DNA from: G963667675 sp964291545
GTDB taxonomy: Bacteria > Chloroflexota > Dehalococcoidia > Lucifugimonadales > UBA3495
DNA: 64,000 nucleotides
Direction: 5' to 3'
NCBI GenBank assembly: GCA_964291545.2
Contig: OZ219861.1
Span: 744,001 to 808,000, forward strand
The number at the start of each line of letters is the position of its first letter. Position 1 is the first letter of the stretch. Positions 1 to 6,659 of the stretch are shown here, piece after piece. The notes beneath the pieces are model-generated. The model ran no database searches, had not been told where the DNA came from, and saw only the letters and a program-made list of their open reading frames with translations. The position numbers and the translations under genes were made by a program.

Positions 1-123
1 GGCGCCGACACCAACAAGGTGGCGCTGATCGGCCGGGACTTGCAGGTAGAGGAACTGCCCCTAATGAGCAAGTACGAGGTGGGCAACCGGGTCCTGGACC
101 GGGTGCGGGAACTGCTGCACTAG
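1..123 (+). CDS. coaBC: Phosphopantothenoylcysteine decarboxylase/phosphopantothenate-cysteine ligase, C-terminal end
   Basis: The window opens inside a gene; only the last 40 codons and a TAG stop are present. The peptide begins GADTNKVALIGRD and contains EELPLMSKYEVGNRVLDRV. This resembles the end of CoaBC, where a (S/A)DTN segment and a 'LPLMSK.EVA..ILDRI' helix close the CoaB ligase domain. CoaBC makes 4'-phosphopantetheine from phosphopantothenate and cysteine in the cytosol for coenzyme A synthesis. The call rests on a short tail recognised from family knowledge, so it is good but not certain. Confidence 0.6.
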   Translation, partial: GADTNKVALIGRDLQVEELPLMSKYEVGNRVLDRVRELLH

Positions 124-444
124 CCCAGACGGTTCCACCCTTTACCGGTCTCCCTGAGCATGTGCTGAGGTTTTCTAAGGGCGCACGGGCAGCCGGAGTG
201 GAGGATCGGGGCCGACCCTTCACCCCCCGCCCGTTCCCCCTTCGATTTCCCTCAGGACGAACGGGCTACCCAGGCCCCAACCGCCTTGCCCTGAGGCTCT
301 CGAACGGTCCGTCCTGAGGTAAACCGGAGCCAACAACTTCCAGGCTGCAACGAGGCCGCCCGTTTATCCTGAGGGCCTTGAAAGGCCGGTCTTGAGGCAC
401 TCCGGAGCCAAACTTTCAGGCTGTAACGAGGCTGTCCGTTCGTC
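124..444. repeat. REP-like extragenic repeat block left of the IS110 element
   Basis: No gene is seen here. The stretch is built from short repeats sharing the core TTCGTCCTGAGG followed by a CTCTCGAA-type segment. An exact inverted copy of the core lies at 250-261, a one-mismatch copy at 308-319 and weaker copies near 363-374 and 388-396. Two longer units are tandem with a period of about 81 bp (306-370 and 388-446); both carry CCGGAGCCAA, AGGCTG and AACGAGGC in the same order. A related segment (162-218) resembles the sequence right of the IS (1563-1617). The second tandem unit is interrupted by the IS110 element at 445. Confidence 0.7.
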
Positions 445-446
445 CT

Positions 447-457
447 TGTATATTAAT
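447..457 (+). promoter_or_regulatory. Left-end -10 element that pairs with a right-end -35 in the IS circle
   Basis: TATATT at 449-454 is a good -10 hexamer but has no convincing -35 in the integrated state. In the excised circle the right end (TTGCTA at 1545-1550, then 15 bases to the CT core at 1564-1565) joins the left end at 447. This puts TTGCTA exactly 17 bp upstream of TATATT. A start about 7 bp further on would fall near 461, at the first base of the structured RNA. Junction promoters of this kind are known in IS110-family circles; here it is inferred from sequence only. Confidence 0.65.
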
Positions 458-460
458 AGA

Positions 461-595
461 GACGGCGGGGCAGACCGATTCGTCCCAGGTCGAAAAGCCG
501 AGCCTCAGCGTGGTCGCCCCGGCGAATACCCCATGGAGCCCGAACAGTTGCCAGGGCCGCAGAGAGCCCGAATCACAAGGCAGGGCCGGAGGGAG
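461..595 (+). ncRNA. Predicted IS110 bridge RNA with target- and donor-binding loops
   Basis: Loop 1 has a stem 466-471 plus 473-476 paired with 512-521 (one bulged A at 472) and an inner hairpin 488-492/499-504. The 5' internal-loop strand holds TTCGTCC (479-485), identical to the left target flank at 439-445. The 3' strand holds CCTCAG (503-508), the reverse complement of the right target CTGAGG (1564-1569). Loop 2 has an outer stem GCCC 538-541/GGGC 583-586 and an inner hairpin 554-557/566-569. It holds AACAGTTGC (543-551), identical to the right end of the element at 1556-1564. It also holds ACAAG (575-579), the reverse complement of core plus left end CTTGT (445-449). This is the guide logic of IS621-type bridge RNAs. 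The RNA ends are approximate. Confidence 0.85.
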
Positions 596-601
596 AAGTA
601 G

Positions 602-1567
602 ATGGAACGTCCCAAGAAAGGGCAGGTTGTGGGAATTGACGTAGCCAAGGATTGGCTGGATGTAGCAGTAGACCCCGGCGGGGAGCAGTGGCGTGTCACC
701 CAGGACCCGGAGGGCTTGGCGGAGTTGGTCCAGGGCCTGGCGGTACTGGGTCCGGACCTCATCGTCTTGGAAGCATCCGGAGGCTACGAAGGGGTGGCGG
801 TCTCCCTGTTGGGCGAGGCAGGGCTGCCGGTGGCGGTGGTGAATCCCCGCCCAGTGCGGGACTTCGCACGGTCCCAGGGGATCCTGGCCAAGACAGACCG
901 TCTGGACGCAGGGGTCATTGCCCGCTACGGCCGGGTCAGTGGAGTCAAACCCCAGCCGCCGGCGGCATCGGAAGACTTGGACATGGCGGCATTGGTGGCC
1001 CGGCGGCGCCAACTGATCCAGATGCGCACGGCGGAACGGCAGCGCCTGGCCCCCGCCCGGACCAACGTCCGAGGCCGAATTGAGCGGGTCATCGATATGC
1101 TGGACCGGGAAGTGGCTGACTTGGACCGGGACTTGACCCAGCGCATAGACCAGTCTCCCCATTGGCAGGAGCGGGAGCGGCTGCTGCGCAGCGTGCCCGG
1201 GGTGGGCCCGACGCTCAGCATCACCCTTCTGGCGGAGCTGCCGGAACTGGGCACCCTCAGCCACAAGGCCCTGGCCGCCTTGGTGGGCCTGGCCCCCATG
1301 GCCCGTGACAGCGGCCTCCGCCACGGCCCCCGTTTCTGCTGGGGCGGCAGGTCCCAAGTGCGCGCCGCCCTGTACATGCCCACGGTGGCCGCCTTGCGGT
1401 GCAATCCGGTGCTTCGCGACTTCTACCAACGGTTGGTGGCTCAACACAAACCCAAGAAAGTCGCCTTGATAGCCTGCATGCACAAGCTCTTGACCATCCT
1501 TAATGCCATTCTTCGTCACAACACCCCGTGGAACCCCAACCGCCTTGCTACACAAAACAGTTGCTGA
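602..1567 (+). CDS. IS110-family transposase (bridge-RNA-guided DEDD/serine recombinase)
   Basis: The protein is 321 residues, usual for IS110. The N-terminal RuvC-like DEDD half shows GIDVAK with D13, E57 in VLEASGG, and D99/D102 in KTDRLDA. A coiled middle segment (about 125-190) leads to the Transposase_20 half with VPGVGP (about 197-202) and PMARDSG, whose S236 sits where the catalytic serine is in this family. The ATG at 602 follows GGAGGGAGAAGTAG. The last codons reach the right IS boundary: the TGA stop (1565-1567) uses the T of the CT core and the next two bases of the target (GA), so the target repeat supplies the stop. The gene appears intact and may still be active. Confidence 0.95.
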   Translation: MERPKKGQVVGIDVAKDWLDVAVDPGGEQWRVTQDPEGLAELVQGLAVLGPDLIVLEASGGYEGVAVSLLGEAGLPVAVVNPRPVRDFARSQGILAKTDRLDAGVIARYGRVSGVKPQPPAASEDLDMAALVARRRQLIQMRTAERQRLAPARTNVRGRIERVIDMLDREVADLDRDLTQRIDQSPHWQERERLLRSVPGVGPTLSITLLAELPELGTLSHKALAALVGLAPMARDSGLRHGPRFCWGGRSQVRAALYMPTVAALRCNPVLRDFYQRLVAQHKPKKVALIACMHKLLTILNAILRHNTPWNPNRLATQNSC

Positions 1568-1668
1568 GGTTCTCGAAGGGGGAATGGACAGCAGGCGCGG
1601 AGGATCGCGACCGACCCCGCCACAATCCCTTCCCATTACGAATGTCCTGCGGTTCTCGAAGGGCGGCC
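1566..1668. repeat. REP-like repeats right of the IS110 element
   Basis: This short spacer continues the interrupted repeat: GAGGTTCTCGAAGGG directly follows the IS core. A second degenerate copy (TCCTGCGGTTCTCGAAGGGC) lies at about 1645-1666. The segment 1563-1617 resembles 162-218 over about 55 bp, so similar repeat sequence lies on both sides of the element. No gene is seen. Confidence 0.6.
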
Positions 1669-2535
1669 CTAGCCGGAATACTCTTCCTTGAACCGCCGTA
1701 TCGCCTCTATGTGCTGGTCGGGCCCCTTCAGCCCCAAGTTCATGGTGTTCAACGACAAATGGGTTGCCCCCAAGTCCGCCCACGCCTGCGCCTCATTGTG
1801 CGCGTCGTCGAGGTTGAATGGGTCTTTCGCGTAGACGAAGCCGTCGATTCCAATGGACGTGGGGTCGCGGCCGATTTCTGCGGCGTACTCCCGCATCCGG
1901 GCTATGCGATCCCGCCCCGCGTCGTCGGGCGCAAACTGGGGGATCAGGCCGTCGCCGATGCGGGCGGCGCGGCGCAATACCTGGTCGGAGTAGCCGCCCA
2001 GCCAGACGGGGATGGGACGCTGCACCGGCAGGGGATTGATACCGGCGTGGGTCACCCGGTGGTACTTCCCCTCGAAGTTCACCACTTCCTGGGTCCACAA
2101 AGCCCGCATAAGCTCCACCTGCTCAGTGAAGCGGCGCGCCCGGTCTGAAAAATTCTCACCTAATGCCTCGTACTCCACCGCGTTCCAGCCGATGCCGATG
2201 CCCAGGCGCACCCGGCCTCCCGTCAACACGTCCGCCTGCGCCGCCTGCTTGGCCACCAGGGCGGTCTGCCGCTGCCCCAGTATCAAGATGCCCGTAGCCA
2301 TTTCGATTTTCTTCGTCACCGCCCCCAAGAACCCGAAGAGCACGAAAGGCTCGTGGAACATATCAGTGTGGGACAGCCCCTTCCAGCCCTCGTGCCTGGA
2401 GGCGTCGGCCCCCAGCACGTGGTCGTAGACCAGCAGGTGGTCGTAACCCAGTTCCTCGGCGGCCTGGGCGTAGTAGCGCACCGCCGCCGGGTCGGCCCCG
2501 ATCTCTTTCTGCGGGAATATGGCTCCTAAACGCAT
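1669..2535 (-). CDS. LLM-class F420-dependent oxidoreductase, paralogue 1
   Basis: This 288-residue protein is a single-domain luciferase-like TIM barrel of the F420-dependent type. It starts with RLGAIFPQKEIGADP, then has DHLLVYDHVLGADAS, GILILGQRQTALVAKQAA (the cofactor-binding strand) and LGIGIGWNAVEYEALG. The substrate is unknown. It is the last of three head-to-tail paralogues on this strand (the others start at 3446 and 4387) with gaps of 41 and 71 bp, so the three are probably co-transcribed. The middle segment around LWTQEVVNFEGKYHRVTHAG is almost invariant among the copies, which indicates recent duplication or gene conversion. Confidence 0.88.
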   Translation of the reverse strand: MRLGAIFPQKEIGADPAAVRYYAQAAEELGYDHLLVYDHVLGADASRHEGWKGLSHTDMFHEPFVLFGFLGAVTKKIEMATGILILGQRQTALVAKQAAQADVLTGGRVRLGIGIGWNAVEYEALGENFSDRARRFTEQVELMRALWTQEVVNFEGKYHRVTHAGINPLPVQRPIPVWLGGYSDQVLRRAARIGDGLIPQFAPDDAGRDRIARMREYAAEIGRDPTSIGIDGFVYAKDPFNLDDAHNEAQAWADLGATHLSLNTMNLGLKGPDQHIEAIRRFKEEYSG

Positions 2536-2576
2536 GCGGGTTCTCTCACGCCGGCGTCCTCATGGACGGCCGGCGG

Positions 2577-3446
2577 CTATGCGGAGACCGCTTCTTTGAA
2601 CCGGCGGATGGCGTCAATGTGCTGGTCGGGCCCCTTCAGCCCGGCGTTCATAGTGTTGATGCTCAGGTGGGACGCTTCCGCCTCGGCCCAGATATTTGCG
2701 ACCCTTTGCCAGTCTTCGGGGTTGGGGCTTTCCGACAGGCGGACCCTGCCCTCTACTCCCACCGACGCCGGGTCCCGGCCGGCCTCCTTGGTATACTCCC
2801 GCACCCGGGCCACCGACTCCAATGCCCCGGCGTCCAGGCCGAACAGGGGGAACCAGCCGTCGGCGATTTGGCCGATTCGCCGCAGCACCGCCTCGGCGTA
2901 GCCGCCAATCCACACCGGGATGGGACGCTGCACCGGCAGGGGGTTTATCCCGGCGTGGGTCACCCGGTGATACTTCCCCTCGAAGTTCACCACTTCCTGG
3001 GTCCACAAGGCCCGCATAAGCTCTATCTGCTCGGCGCAGCGGCGCCCGCGGGTGTGGAAGTTCTCCCCCATGCCCTCGCATTCTGCCGCGTTCCAGCCCA
3101 CGCCGATGCCCAGACGCAGCCGGCCTCCGGTCAACACGTCCACCTCGGCGGCTTGCTTGGCCACCAGGGCCGTTTGACGCTGCCCCAATATCAAGATGCC
3201 TGTCACCATCTCTATTCTCTTGGTCAGTCCCGCCAGGTACCCGAACATGACAAAAGGCTCGTGGAACATGTCGGTATGGTTGTACGGCCCCGAAAAGCCC
3301 TGATGCTTGGAGGCGTCGACGCCCAGGACGTGGTCGAAGGCAATCAAGTGCTCATAGCCCAGGTCTTCGGCCGCCTGGGCGAACTCCCGCACTCCTCCTG
3401 GGTCCGCTCCGATTTCGGTCTGGGGAAGAATGGCTCCTATTTTCAT
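2577..3446 (-). CDS. LLM-class F420-dependent oxidoreductase, paralogue 2
   Basis: This is a 289-residue paralogue of the flanking genes with the same landmarks: KIGAILPQTEIGADPG at the start, a FDHVLGVDASKHQG loop, GQRQTALVAKQAAEVDV and LGIGVGWNAAECEGMG. The ATG follows CAAGGAGACCGCT, a clear ribosome-binding site. It differs most from its neighbours in the last third (an ESPNPEDWQ insert before NIWAEAEASHLSINTMNAG), the part of the barrel that usually decides substrate. The cofactor (F420 or FMN) is inferred from subfamily resemblance. Confidence 0.88.
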   Translation of the reverse strand: MKIGAILPQTEIGADPGGVREFAQAAEDLGYEHLIAFDHVLGVDASKHQGFSGPYNHTDMFHEPFVMFGYLAGLTKRIEMVTGILILGQRQTALVAKQAAEVDVLTGGRLRLGIGVGWNAAECEGMGENFHTRGRRCAEQIELMRALWTQEVVNFEGKYHRVTHAGINPLPVQRPIPVWIGGYAEAVLRRIGQIADGWFPLFGLDAGALESVARVREYTKEAGRDPASVGVEGRVRLSESPNPEDWQRVANIWAEAEASHLSINTMNAGLKGPDQHIDAIRRFKEAVSA

Positions 3447-3517
3447 AGCGGTCTCCTTGCATGGGCGCTTACAGGGATAGAATCCTCGGCGCCGCTGGAA
3501 TTGACTGGGGGGTTAGC

Positions 3518-4387
3518 CTATACCGTGACGGCCTCTTTGAACCGCCTGAGAGCGTCTATGTGCTGCTCCGGCGAGGTAAAGCCGGCATGCATCGTGTTCA
3601 ACGACAGATGGGTCGCCCCGGCCTCAATCCAGTCGTTAGCGGCCTTTTGCCAGCCGTCCGGGTCACTTGGCCCTCCAAAGCTAATCCAACCCTCAATGCC
3701 GATGGACATCGGGTCCCGTCCGGCCTCCCTGGCGTACTCCCGCATCAGGCCGATGCGCTCCCGGCCCCGCTGGTCGGGACCAAACATGGGAAACCAGCCG
3801 TCGGCGGTCTGAGCGATGCGGCGTATCACCGCATCGGCGTTGCCGCCCATCCACACGGGGATGGGCCGTTGCACCGGCAGGGGGTTTATGCCGGCGTGGG
3901 TCACCCGGTGGTACCGGCCTTCGAAATTCACCACTTCCTGGGTCCACAAAGCCCGCATCAGCGCAATCTGCTCGGTGCAGCGCCGCCCGCGGTTGTGGAA
4001 GTTTTCGCCAAGGGCCTGGTATTCGACGGGGTTCCACCCGACGCCGACGCCCAGACGCAGGCGGCCTCCGCTCATCACGTCCACCTGTGCGGCCTGCTTG
4101 GCGACAAGGGCGGTCTGGCGCTGTCCCAGCACCACCACGCCGGTTGTAAGCTGGATTTTCTCGGTGAAGCCGGCCAAGTATCCCAGCACTACAAAGGGCT
4201 CATGGAACAAGTCGGTGTGGGTGTACGGCCCGTCCCAGCCCGGATGATTGGCGGCCTCGGCCCCCACGACGTGCTCGATAACCACCAAATGCTGGTAGCC
4301 CAGGGACTCGGCGGCCTGGGCGTAGTCCCTCACCGCTCCCGGGTCGGCCCCAATCTCCGTCTGCGGAAAAACAACGCCCAGTTGCAC
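3518..4387 (-). CDS. LLM-class F420-dependent oxidoreductase, paralogue 3
   Basis: This 289-residue paralogue is the first of the tandem trio in transcription order. It begins with GTG (QLGVVFPQTEIGADPG follows), with AGGAGGG about 8 bases upstream. Family landmarks are VIEHVVGAEAANHPG, VVLGQRQTALVAKQAAQVDV and LGVGVGWNPVEYQALG. The broken fragment at 5873-6172 is closest to this copy (shared AAN.(P/Q)GW and AGFTE.I.LTTG), so the two probably arose by duplication of this locus. Confidence 0.88.
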   Translation of the reverse strand: MQLGVVFPQTEIGADPGAVRDYAQAAESLGYQHLVVIEHVVGAEAANHPGWDGPYTHTDLFHEPFVVLGYLAGFTEKIQLTTGVVVLGQRQTALVAKQAAQVDVMSGGRLRLGVGVGWNPVEYQALGENFHNRGRRCTEQIALMRALWTQEVVNFEGRYHRVTHAGINPLPVQRPIPVWMGGNADAVIRRIAQTADGWFPMFGPDQRGRERIGLMREYAREAGRDPMSIGIEGWISFGGPSDPDGWQKAANDWIEAGATHLSLNTMHAGFTSPEQHIDALRRFKEAVTV

Positions 4388-4415
4388 GCAGCTACCCTCC
4401 TGGAATCGATGCTTG

Positions 4416-4492
4416 GGCCTTGAGAGGTTGCGGCGCCGGCCGGCTCCGCGTAAGGGCCAGTATCATGGCTTTGGCGAAAGCCGTCAATAGTA
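4416..4492. repeat. Dispersed ~90-bp repeat, copy 1 (degenerate)
   Basis: The segment ends in GTAAGGGCCAGTATCATGGC followed by TTTGGCGAAAGCCGTCAATAG and is the least conserved of three copies (others at 6205-6293 and 9211-9303). It lies just upstream of an LLM gene, as copy 2 does. In copies 2 and 3 the left part forms a hairpin of the type CAGGTCCGC/GCGGACCTG; here that stem is lost. Confidence 0.6.
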
Positions 4493-4506
4493 GGGCCGGG
4501 TCGGGG

Positions 4507-4539
4507 GATGCGGCCAAGAGAGTATACGGTTTCGAGCAA
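4507..4539 (+). pseudogene. Remnant of an amidohydrolase C-terminus
   Basis: The 18 bp AGAGTATACGGTTTCGAG at 4519-4536 is identical to the last codons of the amidohydrolase downstream (5800-5817). Read in the same frame it gives AAKRVYGFE, against AARVYGFE-stop in the intact gene. Nothing else of that gene is left, so this looks like the scar of a deleted tandem copy. The rest of 4388-4698 holds the repeat above and no gene. Confidence 0.6.
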
Positions 4540-4698
4540 ATACGCTCATTGATCCTATCGCTGGTCCGGTGAGGCCCCACCGGAGGAATAGATCCTATTG
4601 ACTCCCTATTAGGTTTATGGTTATAACAATGGTCAGCAGTGGATTCGAAATGCACCGGTGCAGAGATATTGCTGCGGTAGAGAACAGGACGGTGAAAC

Positions 4699-5820
4699 AT
4701 GGCCAATTACAGGGTTCTATCCTCGGACGACCACGTTTTCGAGCCGGTTGATCTCTGGACTAGCAGGGGCGAGTCAAAGTATAAAGATCACCTGCCTCAC
4801 GTTCAAAGTTTGGAAAACGGAGACTGGTGGGTATCCGACGGCCTGAAACTACTTCATGTCAGTGGGGGGACCCAGGCCGGACTCAGGTTTGAAGCGCCGG
4901 AAAAGCTGAGTACAGAGGGCAGGGTCGAGGACTTGCTTCCAGGCGGTTACATTCCTGAGGAGCGCATCAAAGACATGGATATCGATGGGATTGACGTGAG
5001 TATCCTTTATCCGACGGCCGGTCTTGGGTTTTACATAGTGCCGGATAGCCAGCTGCTATCCTCTATATTCAGAACCTACAACGATTGGCTTGCCGAGTTT
5101 TGCAGCGCGGTCCCCCGGCGGCTCAAGGGTATCGCAATGGTAAACGTCGATGATGTGGGGGATGGTGTAAAGGAGCTGGAACGCTGTGCCAACATGGGCT
5201 TTGTGGGGGCCATGATCACCGTCTATCCGCCCGAGGAAATGCCCTACGATATGCCTGAGTACGAACCCCTGTGGGCTGCGGCCCAGGATTTGGGAATGCC
5301 CCTTAGCCTGCACATCGGCACCAATCGTCCGAGCCCAAGTGTTCAACCTCAAAGTAACGATACCACTACGGCCAACTTTATGGCTAACATTGACCACTGG
5401 GTGCGGATGTCTCTTGGCAGTATGATCTATAGTGGAGTTTTTGAGCGCTATCCCAACCTTCAGGTGGGCTCGGTGGAGATGGAACTGTCCTGGGTTCCCC
5501 ACTTCTTGGACCGGATTGACTACAACTACACCAATAGGGAGCAGGAGTTCTCCCAGGCCTACCGATTCAAAGAGGGCGCCCTCCCCAGTGACTTCTTCCA
5601 CAGAAACGTGTTCCTGGGCTTCCAGGAAGACGCCTTGGGTATAGAAATGCGTTACCGTATTGGAGTGGACAAACTGCAATGGGGTGCAGATTATCCCCAC
5701 CCTGAGTCCACCTTTCCCAGGAGCCTGCAGATCCTCGAGGAGATTCTGGTGGACTGCACCGAGGATGAGAAGGCCAAGATAGCGGGTGGGAACGCCGCCA
5801 GAGTATACGGTTTCGAGTAG
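4699..5820 (+). CDS. Amidohydrolase family protein (ACMSD-like, Amidohydro_2)
   Basis: The protein is 373 residues. It opens with SSDDHVFEP, the usual (S)xDxHxxEP start of this family with the first metal ligands. It continues with DGIDVSILYPTAGL, the LSLHIGTN histidine strand, the GVFERYPNLQVGSVEMELSW element and WGADYPHPEST near residue 330, which supplies the catalytic aspartate. Such enzymes hydrolyse or decarboxylate small ring or amide compounds in the cytosol; the substrate is unknown. It lies divergently from the LLM trio and is flanked by scars of duplicated copies of both families. No strong ribosome-binding site precedes the ATG. Confidence 0.87.
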   Translation: MANYRVLSSDDHVFEPVDLWTSRGESKYKDHLPHVQSLENGDWWVSDGLKLLHVSGGTQAGLRFEAPEKLSTEGRVEDLLPGGYIPEERIKDMDIDGIDVSILYPTAGLGFYIVPDSQLLSSIFRTYNDWLAEFCSAVPRRLKGIAMVNVDDVGDGVKELERCANMGFVGAMITVYPPEEMPYDMPEYEPLWAAAQDLGMPLSLHIGTNRPSPSVQPQSNDTTTANFMANIDHWVRMSLGSMIYSGVFERYPNLQVGSVEMELSWVPHFLDRIDYNYTNREQEFSQAYRFKEGALPSDFFHRNVFLGFQEDALGIEMRYRIGVDKLQWGADYPHPESTFPRSLQILEEILVDCTEDEKAKIAGGNAARVYGFE

Positions 5821-5872
5821 GACCTGACATCCGGTCAGACCGGACTTTCGCTCTTTTCGGCAGGTAATCCCT

Positions 5873-6172
5873 AAGCGGCCTGCTTGGCGACCAGGGTGGT
5901 CTGGCGCTGTCCCAGGACCACCGCGCCCGGTCGTCAGCTCAATACTCTCGGTAAAGCCGGCCAGGTATCCCGGCGCGACGAAGGGCCCGTGGAACAGGTC
6001 GGTATGGGTGTAGGGCCGTCCAACCCTGATAATTGGCGGCTTCAGCCCCCAGGACGTGCTCGATAACCACCACGTGCTGGTGCCCCAGCGACTCGGCAAC
6101 TTGCGCGTAGTCCCTCACGGCCCCGGGGTCGGCGCCACTCTCCGTCCGGGGAATAACCACGCCCAGTCGCAT
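5873..6172 (-). pseudogene. Truncated, frameshifted LLM oxidoreductase fragment
   Basis: Read from an ATG at 6172, the first 50 codons (MRLGVVIPRTESGADPG, then VVIEHVLGAEAANYQGW) match the N-terminus of the tandem LLM genes. The match then moves to another frame (GRPYTHTDLFHGPF, PGYLAGFTESIELTTG) and shifts again around the GQ/QTALVAKQAA segment. It stops near 5873, directly after the amidohydrolase. The remaining two thirds of the gene are gone. Confidence 0.85.
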
Positions 6173-6204
6173 GAAACTGCCCTCCAGGAATCGGCCCTTG
6201 AGCC

Positions 6205-6293
6205 GGGTGAGCCTGCGGTTCTGGCCACAGGTCCGCGGCGGACCTGAAACTTGGGGCAAGGGCCAGTATCTCGGCTTTGGCTAATGCCGTCAA
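6205..6293. repeat. Dispersed ~90-bp repeat, copy 2
   Basis: Nearly identical to copy 3 at 9211-9303. It runs from GAGCCTGCGGTTCTGGCCA through the hairpin CAGGTCCGCGGCGGACCTG to GGCTTTGGCTAATGCCGTCAA. The copy sits upstream of a truncated LLM gene, matching the position of copy 1 relative to the intact gene. The remainder of 6294-6659 holds the IS3 remnant and no other gene. Confidence 0.7.
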
Positions 6294-6432
6294 AAGGCCT
6301 GGGGCGGAGGTGTGGCGGCCGGATGCGGGCAAGCTGGAAAGCATGGACGCCGACAGACCGTCAGGCCGGATTTTTCGCTTCCGGGTCATCGCGGGTCACT
6401 GCCCTGACCAACAAGAATGTTTGTGTTCGACC

Positions 6433-6543
6433 ATGGAAAGGGTAAGGCACACGCCTGGGCAAGTGGTGAACAAGCTGAGGGAGGCTGCGGGGGGAAGCCT
6501 CAAAGCCCCTCCCGTGAGCGCTTCCTGTCTTAAACGATGTTGA
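6433..6543 (+). pseudogene. Remnant of an IS3-family transposase OrfA
   Basis: A 36-codon frame starts MERVRHTPGQVVNKLREAA, close to the usual OrfA opening (K/ERxRHTPEQIIxKLREAE) of IS3 elements. It then loses similarity and stops. No helix-turn-helix remainder or orfB is present. It marks an old insertion between two decayed gene copies. Confidence 0.6.
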
Positions 6544-6659
6544 GAAGGCGGCGCTGGACTCTCGTCCACACTGGGTGTGTGTCCGCTCTTTTGTAAACAC
6601 GGTTTAAAATAGCGAGAGCCGGCTCAGAGAAATCTGTTCCCACATAAGGAGGTGGCTCC

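Larger units (their letters stand above)
445..1565 (+). mobile_element. Complete IS110-family insertion sequence, CT core at both ends
   Basis: The ends can be read from the flanks. On the left, TTCGTC is followed by CT (445-446) and then TGTATATTAATAG. On the right, AACAGTTG is followed by CT (1564-1565) and then GAGGTTCTCGAAGG. Removing one copy of the element (1119 bp) restores TTCGTC-CT-GAGG, which is the local REP-like repeat. The element therefore inserted at that repeat and duplicated only the CT dinucleotide, without terminal inverted repeats, as IS110 elements do. The left non-coding end (447-601) is about 155 nt and holds the bridge RNA candidate. The right non-coding end is essentially absent because the transposase gene runs to the boundary. 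Confidence 0.9.

Noticed and set aside
392..601. 69-codon open frame ending at the transposase start
   Set aside because: It crosses the IS110 left boundary at 445 and lies over the structured bridge RNA; no ribosome-binding site or protein family.
416..1783. Long minus-strand frame opposite the transposase, and similar long plus-strand frames opposite the LLM genes (2562-3812, 3461-4423)
   Set aside because: They are antisense shadows created by high GC and repeat the complementary sequence of conserved genes.
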